A DNA stretch of 64,000 bases from Hermatobates lingyangjiaoensis (lineage: Eukaryota; Arthropoda; Insecta; Hemiptera; Hermatobatidae): assembly GCA_026182355.1 (NCBI GenBank), contig JAPFBL010001928.1:5341001-5405000 (forward strand), in the 5' to 3' direction. Of the stretch, positions 22,560-33,269 are shown piece after piece. The first letter of the stretch is position 1; every line of letters starts with the position of its first letter. A program made the translations under genes and the position numbers. The notes beneath the pieces are model-generated. The model saw only the letters and a list, made by a program, of their open reading frames with translations, did not search any database and was not told the DNA's origin.

Positions 22560-24985
22560 AGTGTAAGCCACTTTACTGAGTAGGATATACAACATCAAAG
22601 AATCTAAATTTATTGTAACTAAAGTATATTAGAGTGCTCAACATAGTAAAAGCTTGGATTACAACAACTTTACGCTCTCTACCAGATGCAAAGTTCACAA
22701 AGTTTCCTAAACTTAAAAAAAAAGATTAAAACCTTCAAATGCTAAATTTATATTTAAATTAATGTTTTTCTTATAAATCATATAATAATATCTTGATTAT
22801 TATTAATTAGGAAATTTTTTATTCAGTAAATCTAAGAAGAAAGTTAACAAAGTGTTGCTATGTAGTAAGCACCTCTAGAACGTTTAGCTGTTGAATGGAA
22901 TGAAATTTCACTAATCACATCATGTTAGAGTGCAATTTTTTTCCATTCAAATAGAAGTGAAATAAGTTTATAAAACAGAAGTTTTAAAAGAAGATTTATC
23001 GAGAAAAGAGGAGTATTTTAGATTTATGTTTAGGTAGGTGGGTATAATTAACTGGTGAGGCCAAGGGTTGGACTGAGAGAGATATATTCTTTAAAAGGGC
23101 CGGTACTCCGCCTACACCAGCTTCAGTTCAACCCCTTACCAGAGTCATTAATTCAAATAGAATGCTTATTGTAAATTATGAAGAAGTGAAAAAGAAATAA
23201 AAGTAGGAGAATGTTGGTGTTATGCTTTATAAGGATGGATGGCGGTGAAACATGGGCCCTTGGGCCTCTCCAGCAGCCCCTAATCGGGATTAGTCCACAC
23301 GCCCTCCAACACCCTTTAGGTAATTAAACCATCTCCTCTACACTTCTCTTATCTTATCATTTCTATTACTCCTTACATAACTGGTTTTCCCTCCACTTAA
23401 ACGATACACCTTTCTAATCTTTTTCATGTTCTGTTATAAATATAAATATCACTTTATAATATTGGCATATAAATAAAGTGTATAAGATTAATATAATTTG
23501 ATTCGAAATGCCATTGTTTGATATTTATATACACAAGAACGATGATAGAGAAACTCATATATTCCCTATAACATATTTACTAATAACTTATTAATCATAT
23601 TAATAATTATCACAGTAATAATTTACTAATTAAAAAAACTGATATTTCTTTTTTGATATTCTTAAAGAAAATGATCAAGAATAACACGAATAACATTTAG
23701 TGACCATAACAAATTTAGTATCTAAATTTATAAAAACTAAATTTAGTATCTAAAAGTTATAAAACTATCGTAAAACATCATTTCGTAAGAAATGACTAAA
23801 ATTTGATAACGATACTGAAAATACTTAAACATAATAAGAAATCAGATAATTAAAGGATATTAAAATAAATAGACTATTTTTTTATTGAGTCGAAAACCTT
23901 CAATTGAAAATATTCAGTTGAATAAATTAGTAGAATAAAATATTCTACATCTTCATAAAAAACAGGTCTGTTTTTGATATAGGCTTTTGAAAATAGTTCA
24001 TTTCAGTTGAATGAAGGAGTAATATATTTTTTGTTTATAAATAAATAACTTTGCGGAAGCATGAGCTTATTTTAAGGTGATATAGAAGAGAAAGCCTGAT
24101 TTAAAAGCATTATGGTTTTATTTACTGTTTTAGATTTGCTCTTCATATAGGTAAGAAGTGTCTTGACTTTGTTGAGGTTATATATGTAAAGGAAAGGAAT
24201 TGTCATTGTAAGGGTATTGTGTGAGACAATGATGTTTGATTTTGAATGCATCCGTCCCTTTTAGTTAGCTTTTTAGGCGACAAACTTTATATCTTTACTA
24301 TTTATGGAATAGTTGCGAGGTGTGTAAGGTTGGCAGAAGTGGTTTGGTTGTGAGGTTAGAATGAGACTGGACAAGCAATCGTTGGCAACCTTACTACCCT
24401 CCATGCATCTGTATTCCCATCAGGCAAGGAAGGGCTTCCTTTATAAACAGCCCAACCCTCTACCCCAACCCCTTACTTCCAAATTCTATTTATTTCCCCT
24501 CCTTTGCCTTATACAACTCCTGTAACAACTATTTATTTTATTTTTATATCTATTCAAATACAAGTTATATGCGAGTCACCGAACAACCCACATCCTTATT
24601 ATGAATTTAACGAATAACACAAACCACTCGATTCACTTTTCACAGCAATTTTCAAATACGATACAAAAAAAATTGAAATATTTAATTCTAGTTAGAAAAA
24701 AAAACCTTTTTGCATCCAAAGAAAATTAACACTAAACACAATTATAGCTTTAGCCTCAGCATTAATTTTAGTGTATCAAATTAGATAATACTTAATTAGA
24801 TAAATAATAGATAATTATTATTTAAAATACGAGTACATATAAAAAAATATTATAGATACACGACAAATTACAATCACAGAATCACAGTTTCTAAGTTTGA
24901 CGTTTAAAGTCGAAAATTAGTGACTGTAAGTGAGTGTTTCTAATTTATTTATCTATTTTTTCAAATTATGTATCAACCGTTTGAT
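22560..24985. other. AT-rich stretch with two GC-richer patches
   Basis: GC-richer patches lie at about 23040-23110, 23215-23320 and 24310-24490. The 24310 patch (agaagtggtttggttgtgaggttagaatgag) is loosely like 63300-63480. None carries an open frame or recognisable RNA boxes. Confidence 0.35.
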
Positions 24986-24989
24986 AGAA

Positions 24990-25456
24990 TATGTGTATTA
25001 TTTTATCAGGATTCGGCCAATTTTCTAGGTTGAAATATTCAATTCAACGTCTCATCCCATTGCAAAGAAATTCTCTGATTCTCTATTACCGTCAATTGCA
25101 TATGTCAACGATTTTTGATAACATATTATTAATTATTTCTTATTGTAAGCAATATTAATATTTCATAGTTTTAATTTTCTAGGTCAATTTAAACTTAAAA
25201 AATTGACAGAATCCTGATTAAATAATACACCTTTTCTATTGTTATCCACCTTGAACTTTATTTGTCCACTTTCAGTCATTTTTTCATCGAATTAAACGAT
25301 GTAAAGCTGTTTCGAATAAAACTATGAACTATTCATATTGCTAATAATAAGAAATAATTAATAACATGTTATCAAGGACAGGTAACATATGCAATTGACG
25401 GTGCATAGAGAATCGGGGAATTTCTTTCCAATGGGATATAACGTGGAATTGAATAT
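24990..25456. repeat. Diverged nested inverted repeat
   Basis: Outer arms about 25044-25165 and 25321-25456 are inverted copies with visible substitutions and small indels (for example tcaattgcatatg against catatgcaattga). A second pair, about 24990-25021 and 25197-25232, is interleaved (atcaggattc / gaatcctgat). No coding potential. Probably two copies of a repeat inserted in opposite orientation or a foldback element. Confidence 0.6.
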
Positions 25457-27195
25457 AGCAACACAGACGAACTTATTGGTGGCTTCCCAAAGTTTCTGAA
25501 GTGTACTGAGATCTGCATTGTCTTATCAGTTTGATTGGTATCGATAATGGAATCAGTGATGCAAAACAAAAAGTTTTCTTGATAATATACCAAACACATC
25601 TGTAGATGTATCACCAGACGCATAATCCAGACAAACATGCCTATTGACTAAAGAAGGCAGCTGCAGTTACGATAGAGAGGTGGATACCCAGAGTGGAAGA
25701 AGACTTAAAACCGTAATAATCGAATTTATAAAAGTTATACGTATTTTTAATGATACTCATAGATACAAACAGACGCACACCACACACATACATACCAAAA
25801 AACAGATATACGAAAAAGTGGCTCCAGGCTTCAAAACAGGAACATTAGCAAAGAAAGTTATATAATTATTCCCGTGATTACTACTGCTATTGGTAAGTCA
25901 ATAAGTAAGGTTTGCTTATACCCATTAATTTATAGGATTTAGTTATGATTCACCATTATAAACTTAATTTGGATTATTATAAACAATTTTAATTTCATTA
26001 AATCAAGTTAGTGGAAACTGCGGTAACTATGGTTCAAATTTTCAACATGCAAGCATACATAGTTACGGCAAAAGATAGCAAAAAAGAAATGGAAAAGCTC
26101 ACTGCAACTGACTTTTAATCCACTCAGAATTGGCTTCAATTTTTGATTTGGGCAGTATTGTTTTTAATTACTGCTAGCAGAACACTGCCAGTGGAGGCAA
26201 AATCCAATCAGCTATGTATGAGTGTCTAGTAAAAGCCCATCAACTTTTGTGCATTCTCTCTTCATGTGACAGGCGTGGTTGATTTAATGTAAGTTGATGA
26301 GTCCGTATTTGTAAATCTATAATTAACTGCAACTGAGAAGTGGAAAAGGAAATGCAAGAACGGGAAGTTAATAAAGGTTAGAATAATTACAAAAGGTTTG
26401 AAGGGAATGTTGATATGATACAATGTATTGTTATAACTTTTAATAAGCAAAAGTGAATTATGAATAAACATGTTCAATACGACTTAGTTAAAATATGACT
26501 GACACATTTTTTGTGAAATATGACCACTAGAACCTTTCCTAGAAAGGGGGTATTTATTGGTTGAAACACAACGGGAACTGCAATAAATAAGCTTAAGAAC
26601 AATGCAACATCTGTTTTGATCTTTGTGGTTTCCAGATTAGATGTCCTAAACATTCCAGTCATTGCACATCTACCAAATCAGGCCAAAGTGTTCAAGTGTT
26701 GCCCTTTTGAGTGTAGTATGCTCCCATAACTACTAAAAGTATTGGCAAATGTCGAGTGAGGTGTAGTCTACATTACTTGTAGACTGTGTTTAGCTAGATG
26801 GTCTACAGTGGACTACGAGGTGGTCAAATCGGTTGTCATTTTGACTTAAAGAATATTCAGAACAACAAGAGGATGTTTGTGTCATCTAGGCCTCAGTTTC
26901 TCCCTTTTCCTTGTCGTGAAACGGAAAATTTTTTTTGCTGAATAAGCATGAGATTTCTTTTACATTAAGTTAACCATTGATGAATGAATATATTATTAAA
27001 CCAGAGCAGAGAAAAACAATATTTTCACTTCCAATTAAAATTTTATATAATTAAGAGCTTTTATAACTATTCAAGTGCTATTGGATCTCAAGAAATAACA
27101 ATTCCGTCAATATATTTTACAATTAGTTTTGCCAAATTTGTTTTTCAGACGTTTGCTGTTAGCATATTTTACGTTGTTTAATGTAACATAAAATA
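25457..27195. other. No gene recognised
   Basis: The interval is somewhat less AT-rich between 26100 and 26900. Short open frames (25644-25865, 26262-26662) show no domain. Nothing else could be supported. Confidence 0.35.
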
Positions 27196-27199
27196 AAAA

Positions 27200-27400
27200 G
27201 ATTTCACATAAACACGTGAAATAACAATCAATGATAAACCACAATATGAAATGGGAAAGCAAGACTAAGATCTTTCAACCGTAACAAGCAGTCTTCGTCA
27301 GAGTCAAAAACCCAACTGACAAAGACCCCTTCTTACGGTTGAAAGATCTTAGTCTTGTTTTTCCATTTCATATTGTAGTTTGATCATTATTTTAACATGT
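27200..27400. repeat. Foldback of the GAAAGATCTTAGTC repeat
   Basis: Two inverted copies (27225-27284 on the minus strand, 27333-27392 on the plus strand) share about 60 bp at high identity. The 48-bp loop contains the 5' part of the hammerhead-like motif of each copy. The left copy continues outward to the 'cacgtgaaataac' end seen at 9680-9790. Confidence 0.7.
27263..27305 (-). ncRNA. Hammerhead-like motif, most intact of its family
   Basis: On the minus strand: GACT, then CTGACGA, a 4-bp stem II (ACTG/CGGT with one G-T pair) around a 7-nt loop, GAAA, GATCTT, AGTC. GACT pairs with AGTC as stem I; the six bases GATCTT would give a minimal stem III ending in CUU, which fits the NUH cleavage-site rule. 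The core fits CTGANGA...GAAA. Two other copies (27316, 52846) read CTGACAA, a G to A change at a CpG. Known: minimal hammerheads occur in PLE repeats. Activity here is inference. Confidence 0.45.
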
Positions 27401-27708
27401 TTTGAATGGATTTAGGTCAAGCACACATTTTAAATTTTCCAGTTAATAAAACAATATTAACAACGATCAAAAAAATGAAGTTCAAATTTTGGCTGGTAAC
27501 TTTTTATGAGTCTTCAGATTGTCTTCATTGAGAACAGAAGAAGTGTTTTGTTCTTTGTAGCTTAAAAAATGAAACGTGATCAGTTACTTCGTCTTCATTT
27601 ATTTGATGAAAGACACTTGCACAATACAGTTATCTTCAACTACACTCCTTCTCAATATAGTGTTCACTTGGGCAATTGTTTCGTCTCAGAAGTCACAAAG
27701 TTAATAAA

Positions 27709-27841
27709 TTTATTCTAACCGCTTGTTTCTTGTTCATTATTGACCTTTGACCTTCTCTTTATATTAACCTGTACTATCCTTTTAATCTATTTATAGCAAT
27801 GACTAAGCATGAGTCATCGATTTTAATTTAACATGTCACTT
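27709..27841 (+). repeat. 133-bp dispersed repeat, copy 2
   Basis: Nearly identical to 321-453 in the same orientation. It lies just left of the hammerhead/foldback cluster. Confidence 0.75.
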
Positions 27842-28235
27842 GGTCAACTCCTTTTCCAGTTGAACCCTGTTAGCAGGAGGTTAGTTCATAGGATCAAATC
27901 TCTCAGTCCTAAGATCGTGAATGCCGAGACTGCGGTTAATTTTAATGATATATATATATATCTGATTGGTTGATGCGGGACCAAATAAGCTTGACTCATT
28001 TTTTCAAGTTGAAGGCTTCTAGCTCTTATCGAAGTCACGTACAGCGGTTCTTCTCTTCCGTGGAGTCATTTCCACTCGAAGTGGAAAAGTCGACATCGCG
28101 CGGCAACTGTTCATTTTCTGAGGGAGATTGATTGATTGATTGATTGAACCAATCAGATATCAGAACCGGACACCTCATGTAGATTTTCAATTATATATAT
28201 TATATATATATATATATATATACATATGTTATATA

Positions 28236-28325
28236 GTTCAATGTAGAAAAAAAACATAGAGAAATCAAAAGCACACACTTCAAGTCTCTAATTTTTGGTT
28301 TGAACCGTCTTCAGAAGAAAATAGA
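28236..28325 (-). repeat. Hammerhead-bearing repeat, single arm
   Basis: Matches the left arm of the foldback at 29067-29133 over about 85 bp (tcaatgtagaa, cacacacttcaagtctctaa). The hammerhead-like part has changed (ttttggtttgaaccgtcttc with 'agaag' in place of 'aggag'), so its core is degenerate. Confidence 0.6.
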
Positions 28326-28376
28326 ACATGAAATTGAATAAAACATGAATTGCCATGTCTAAGCAGTATATCAAGG

Positions 28377-28380
<4 letters not shown>

Positions 28381-28427
<47 letters not shown>
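28381..28427. repeat. (AT)n microsatellite
   Basis: About 23 AT dinucleotides directly left of the coding-like fragment at 28450-28620. Confidence 0.9.
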
Positions 28428-28431
<4 letters not shown>

Positions 28432-28449
28432 TGTTTGATATTGGTTTTC

Positions 28450-28620
28450 TCAATGTCTCTGGCCCAGCATATATGGAAGTTGCCTCAGCATCACCGGAAG
28501 ATAGTTAGAAAAATCGAGGCCATCAGCAAAAAGGTCGTTAATGCAGAAGCTGCTGCATACTTTAATTCCATTTGTCTTCAAGAAGATTTGCTGCCCATTT
28601 ATACTAATATATATATATAA
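28450..28620 (+). pseudogene. Coding fragment A, possible PLE N-terminal region
   Basis: This plus-strand frame is open from the (AT)n tract to a TAA at 28618-28620. The peptide has a basic, helical RKIVRKIEAISKK stretch, then FNSICLQEDLLPIYTNIYI. The same pattern, FN-x2-C-x2-E-x-LLP-x-YTNIYI after a basic helix, appears on the opposite strand just downstream, so two related coding fragments converge. The last codons (YTNIYI) are themselves the start of a TA repeat. Context (hammerhead-like motifs, inverted repeats) suggests the N-terminal part of a Penelope-like element protein, but the match is inferred, not searched. Confidence 0.4.
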
Positions 28621-28860
28621 TATATATATATATATATTAGTATATTTAGGAAGCAGTCCTTCATTTATACAAGTTTGATTAAATAATACGCCATATTTAC
28701 GGTTGATTAGTTTCCTTGTGTATTTCTCAAGGGATCTGAATAATCTTCTTGTACAAACATCTAAATTGAATAGAACATTTCCAATGGTTCCATTGTCTTT
28801 ACATCTTGCATTTCCACTAATTTTACTATTGTCACAACAGTCACAACTAGTAATAGTACT
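28606..28860 (-). pseudogene. Coding fragment B, convergent relative of fragment A
   Basis: The minus strand is open for more than 70 codons. The frame starts in a Cys-rich CDCCDNS segment, passes through a basic LFRSLEKYTRKLINRKYG helix and ends in FNQTCINEGLLPKYTNIY, then runs into the TA repeat. It shares the FN...C..E.LLP.YTNIY pattern with fragment A, from which it differs at most other residues, so the two are old paralogous copies. The part upstream of 28693 also lies in the palindrome 28693-29039 and is therefore present a second time on the plus strand. No start codon or protein family is certain. Confidence 0.4.
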
Positions 28861-29039
28861 AGTACAGTAATAGTAATAGTACTAGTTGTGACTGTTGTGA
28901 CAATAGTAAAATTAGTGGAAATGCAAGATGTAAAGACAATGGAACCATTGGAAATGTTCTATTCAATTTAGATGTTTGTACAAGAAGATTATTCAGATCC
29001 CTTGAGAAATACACAAGGAAACTAATCAACCGTAAATAT
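28693..29039. repeat. Near-perfect palindrome, about 165-bp arms
   Basis: The sequence from 28693 to about 28859 is repeated in reverse complement from about 28873 to 29039, with differences only near the centre (about 28866). The arms carry the N-terminal part of coding fragment B. Arm similarity far exceeds that between fragments A and B, so the palindrome is recent. A foldback read or assembly artefact must be considered. Confidence 0.8.
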
Positions 29040-29066
29040 ATATATATATATATTTTATATATTTAT

Positions 29067-29261
29067 GTTCAATGTAGAAAAAAAACATAAAGAAATCAAA
29101 AGCACACACTTCAAGTCTCTAATTTTCGGTTTGAACCGTCTTCAGGAGAAATAAGAAATGGAAACCAAGCGCACTGGTTCAGAGACTGTCTCCCAAACCG
29201 AATATTAGAGACTTGAAGTGTGTGTTTTTGATTTCTCTATGTTTCTTTTTCTACATTGAAC
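29067..29261. repeat. Foldback with hammerhead-like motif
   Basis: Arms 29067-29133 and 29194-29261 are inverted copies with few mismatches. (TA)n tracts lie on both sides (29039-29066 and 29302-29324). The right flank 'ggatcgtatttc' (29279-29290) also follows the foldback at 11170-11421, so both are the same kind of unit. Confidence 0.7.
29116..29149 (-). ncRNA. Hammerhead-like motif (CTGAAGA...GAAA)
   Basis: On the minus strand: TCTC, CTGAAGA, a hairpin CGG/CC(G) with loop TTCAAA, GAAA, ATTA, GAGA. TCTC and GAGA form a 4-bp stem I, and the two bases before it (TA) satisfy the UH cleavage-site rule. Stem III would have no room for a loop, so only a dimeric arrangement, as proposed for minimal PLE hammerheads, could fold. 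Inference. Confidence 0.4.
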
Positions 29262-29324
29262 TATAATTGTCCTTTTCGGATCGTATTTCCAACAAAAAAG
29301 TGTATATATATATATATATATATA

Positions 29325-31055
29325 ATACAGTTCACTCTTCAAAGTGATATTACTTTAATTACAGCATCAATTCAAGTATACAGAAATATCATTCATTAAA
29401 TATTTCATTCTTCTAATACTTATGTAATTTTTTTTAATTCTGTCTAACTTGTACTAATCTCCTTAAACAGATCAGAAGATTTGGATTAACTTATTATTAA
29501 TTCAAGAACATTCGCAAAGTTCATCTTTTCATTATTTAAATCAACAAAGTGAAATATTGGCATTCAATATTTATTTTCATTAATATTTAAGTGTATAATC
29601 AAGAATCTACAAAGTTATCCAAATTGATTAAGTGGAAGAAGGGAGGGTTATATGTATACTTTATATAATAAAAAAAAAGCAAACACCTAATTGTATAGTA
29701 AATTAACTTTTAATTAAAGTGGGGAAAAAAATGATCTGCCGAAACAAAGTAAATTTAAAGAGGTTTCCTCTGGAGTATACCGTAACGTTTAATGGTTATT
29801 TTAGAATAAATAAAATTAATAAAAAGTGAACACACTTGGTTTGACATTGAAGTAATGGGTAGTTAAGTTCAGACTCAAACCTCTAGAGAAAGAGGATGAG
29901 AATTAATTTTGAAGTGTTAGTGAAAAGACTATCGGAACAACTTGTATTTCGATATATGAAATGCTAAACCTGAAATGAATAGAGATTGATGAACTTAAAC
30001 AAGGTGTCGTATTGCTTTGAATGAATGAAAAAGACTGGCGTCAGAAGATATTAGTTAACAGTTGATAAAAAAAAACACATTCTCGATTTTTGCACAGTTT
30101 AGAATTGAAATATTACTTATTAATTTAAGGGCAATTCCATTTTTGTTTATTCATTTTTAAATAACAAAATCATGGAATGAAAATGACAAACTAACTTTCA
30201 ACTTTTTATAAGGAAAAGAAATACATTGTTTAATCTGAAAAAGAAGATCACAAAAGAATTAAAAATCTGGAGTGGCCTTCACTCAACTTTACTATAAGTA
30301 ACTGAATATCAAATTTCTTGAGTATATAATATATAACGTCTCAATTAAGCATAATGTAAACATCTAAATGGGATATGATTATTAGTCTTTCATTCCTGAG
30401 GTAGTAGAGATAGTGATTGAAGGACATATCAATATATAAGCTTATTTTTGTATATCACACAGCTGAAGCAAATAATTTCATTAGTATAACTACAGCAGTA
30501 ATAACATTTTTGAAAAACCCATGTGAACATTTCTAGAAACGAAATATTCTCCTACAAGAGAACATGGCTTTTGTTCAATTAGCCAGTGGATTTCTTACAT
30601 CGTTTACTTGACATCCTTCTACATTGAATATTAAAGTAAAATTTTAAAATTTAAAACAGGAAAATACCCTTTTTTTCTCTGAAAAACATCATAAACAGCG
30701 AAGAAAATGTTTTAAGGTGATTTATAATTAAAGATGTACGATAATTAAATTTATTAATCTCTAAACGAAAGATTTCAATTTTGAATTATCTTTTACAGTT
30801 TTGGTTTTTTACGGAATTATTATACTTTGAATTTTATGGCTTCTTAGTATTTAATAAGACCATTTTCCTTCCCTTTTGTCAAATAACATATATACGAATT
30901 TTTTCTGAGTGTGTGTTATCATTTTCCTGCACAATATTATTCCTCTTACATCTCATATAAGTCAATAAACAATTTAATTTGTTCCTTTATAAATATCAAT
31001 TTTATCTCAGTGGAATTGCTCAAAAAATTTCTAAGTCCACGTAAACAATGAAAAA
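29325..31055. other. AT-rich stretch with one short family repeat
   Basis: A short TTTACTATAAGTAA-ended copy lies at 30261-30365 and matches 34914-35027 through 'cttgagtatataatatata'. No gene was found. Confidence 0.4.
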
Positions 31056-31059
31056 AAAT

Positions 31060-31934
31060 ATAAAAAATTCGACAAGTATAGCAGGTGATCTCTTAGTCTA
31101 AGATAAACAAACAGTTTTTATAGCGTTATTGCTCTTTCCCATAATTGAAACTTCATGATTTTTTTTTATGAATTGCTTATTTTTTGTTCCATTTTTGGCC
31201 AAATTTTCATTATTTTTTAATGAGCCGTTTAGCGTCAAAAAAACATTTTCTGAAAACAGAAATCCTACTGTAACGCCCCTTTAGCGAATGTAATTTTAAA
31301 AAAAAATATCTCAACTCATTCTACACATAATGTTCTATTTATAGGCATAGTTTCATTCTTGTCCGTCAAACAGTGTGGCTTGTATCGCTCTCACAAGGTT
31401 TGAGATTGAATTATAAGTCAAAATTTTTACATTTTATTGAAAAAAAAATATTTCCTGTTGTCTTAAAATTCTTAATATATTTTTCGTTTGTTGCATTTGT
31501 AACTTCAAAGATAATGTAAAAATTTCAAAACTCTAGGGTTATCAGTTTAGGAGAAATAAATGTTTTAAAAAAAAACGGTTTTTGGCAAAAAAAAGTGACT
31601 TTCCCATCATGCATAATTCTTCCCAAACAATAGGGATCTTCGTCTAAATGGGGCCCATTTTTGTGTAAAATATCAACTTGATCCATCAAAGATTCTGGAC
31701 CGTAGCGTGGTAACAAGCAATGCTAACACACGCACCCACCCACGCACCCACCTACGCACCCACCCACGCACCCACCCACGCACCCACTCACGCACCCACC
31801 CACCCACCCACACACACACAGACATCATCGTAAAAACGTCATAAAACGACTTCTGGTACCTCAAAACATGTAATTCCGTCAAAATATCGAGATCGAATTT
31901 TTTCACGATCACTATACTTTACTTATAGTAAAGT
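31060..31934 (-). repeat. TTACTTATAGTAAAGT family, long copy
   Basis: On the minus strand it starts with actttactataagtaaagt (31915-31934), then 'gtgatcgtgaaaaaattcgat', a GTGT-rich minisatellite, 'gttaccacgctacggtcc', and about 600 bp of AT-rich body. It is collinear with 58399-59190. No coding frame survives; the 79-codon frame 31673-31912 is only a translated minisatellite. Class unknown; the inverted ends suggest a non-autonomous DNA transposon. Confidence 0.65.
31735..31823. repeat. 12-bp minisatellite (cgcacccaccca)n
   Basis: About six imperfect units inside the dispersed repeat, at the place where other copies have a GTGT/ACAC microsatellite. It has evidently grown from that microsatellite. 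Confidence 0.85.
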
Positions 31935-31991
31935 AAAAAGTAGTATTTTGAATGCCATAAAGTGTAAAAAACCATTGAGAATTTTATTGTA

Positions 31992-32614
31992 AAAAATCTG
32001 GAGTGGCCTACACTCAACTTTACTATAAGTAAGAAAGTATCAACCGGTTAACAACATAAAGATTTTTGTCTTCTTAATAGCTCTCACATTCAATCATAAG
32101 TCAAAATTTCAATATCTGTTAAAAAAAAACTTTTTAGTCGTTTTAAAAATTTTAAAATTTCTTCCCCTTAGGTTTTTCTGATTAGATCATGAATGTGTAC
32201 TTTATACCACTGTCTTAAAGTCCTATCTGTTTATCCAATGTAGTGGTGTTCCAAATCATTGCATCTTATTCTCTAAATCTTGTTTATCACTATTATCACT
32301 ATTTAAAAATTCCAATGAGGAAAAATTTCATTACTTAAGTAAAGATATTAATTTACAAAATCAAACGGTTTAATGTATTTCTATTTATATTCGGTAATCA
32401 AATGTACAAATCTACACTTTGAAGCCCATTTTTATGGAAAATATTAACCTCATCTGTGAAAGGTTATGGATTGTAATGTCTACACACACTTTAGATACGC
32501 ACGCACACACACAGACATCATCGGAAAAACGTCATAAATAACTTTGGGACCTCAAAAAGTAAATCGGTCAAAATATCCAGATGGAATGTTTTACTATACT
32601 TATAGTAAACTACA
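31992..32614 (-). repeat. TTACTTATAGTAAAGT family, internally deleted copy
   Basis: It runs from 'atctggagtggcctacactcaactttactataag' (split here by position: 31995-32029) to 'actatacttatagtaaac' (32592-32610). It thus shows both ends of the family in one copy. It lies 58 bp from the long copy in the same orientation. Confidence 0.6.
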
Positions 32615-32939
32615 AGTTTTGTTGTCGTTTACAAGACAATTTTGTGTGGAAACTTTTCCTACAATTCACAATAAACTTAATGTATTTACGATTGGAGTAA
32701 TATTATCTATCAGGAATATATTTTTTGCCTCAATATACTACTTTTTCGGGTTAATTTAAAATAATCAAAAAGTTATTTGAACTTTAATGTAGTATATATA
32801 TATTTTCAAGTTGATAAACTATAAATATAAACGTATGAATTACAATATAATATAAATAAATATATAATATGAATAAATTTGAACAATATTGAAATGAATT
32901 ATTTTACTTTAGACTTGGAATATCTTAAATTAAACTTGG

Positions 32940-33262
32940 ATTATTTTAAATTAGGTTATGTTGCAGTGGCAGTCTCACAAGAGTACAGACATAGGCCTAA
33001 CTTTGGCCCTTTGAGATGCTACACAATGATTCTACATGGGAGTCCTAACTGAAGTGTGTTATTTAGAGTAGGGGCCTATAACGTACATATACTTGACATA
33101 GTACAGGCTCGGGACCAACCAATTAACGCCCACTCCTAGGGACGATGTTCAGATTTTTGTTTTCACATTCCGCGTAAATAAATCGAGTGCCAGAGTGGGC
33201 ACTGAACCCCGGCTCTAACAGTCCTTAGGCGAACACGTTACCTCTGGACTAATCTGACCCCT
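32940..33262 (-). mobile_element. tRNA-derived SINE
   Basis: On the minus strand: a box A-like tagtccagaggtaacgtg (33228-33251 region), box B GGTTCAGTGCC (33198-33208), a SINE body with 'aataaatctgaac'-like sequence, and a 3' end with 'cattgtgtagcatc', 'ctgccactgcaacataaccta'. The last part matches the plus-strand SINE at 46245-46565. RNA polymerase III would drive it if active. Confidence 0.65.
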
Positions 33263-33269
33263 TTATTTA

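Noticed and set aside
31673..31912. 79-codon minus-strand frame with Gly-Trp-Val-Arg repeats
   Set aside because: It is a translation of the 12-bp minisatellite inside a dispersed repeat.
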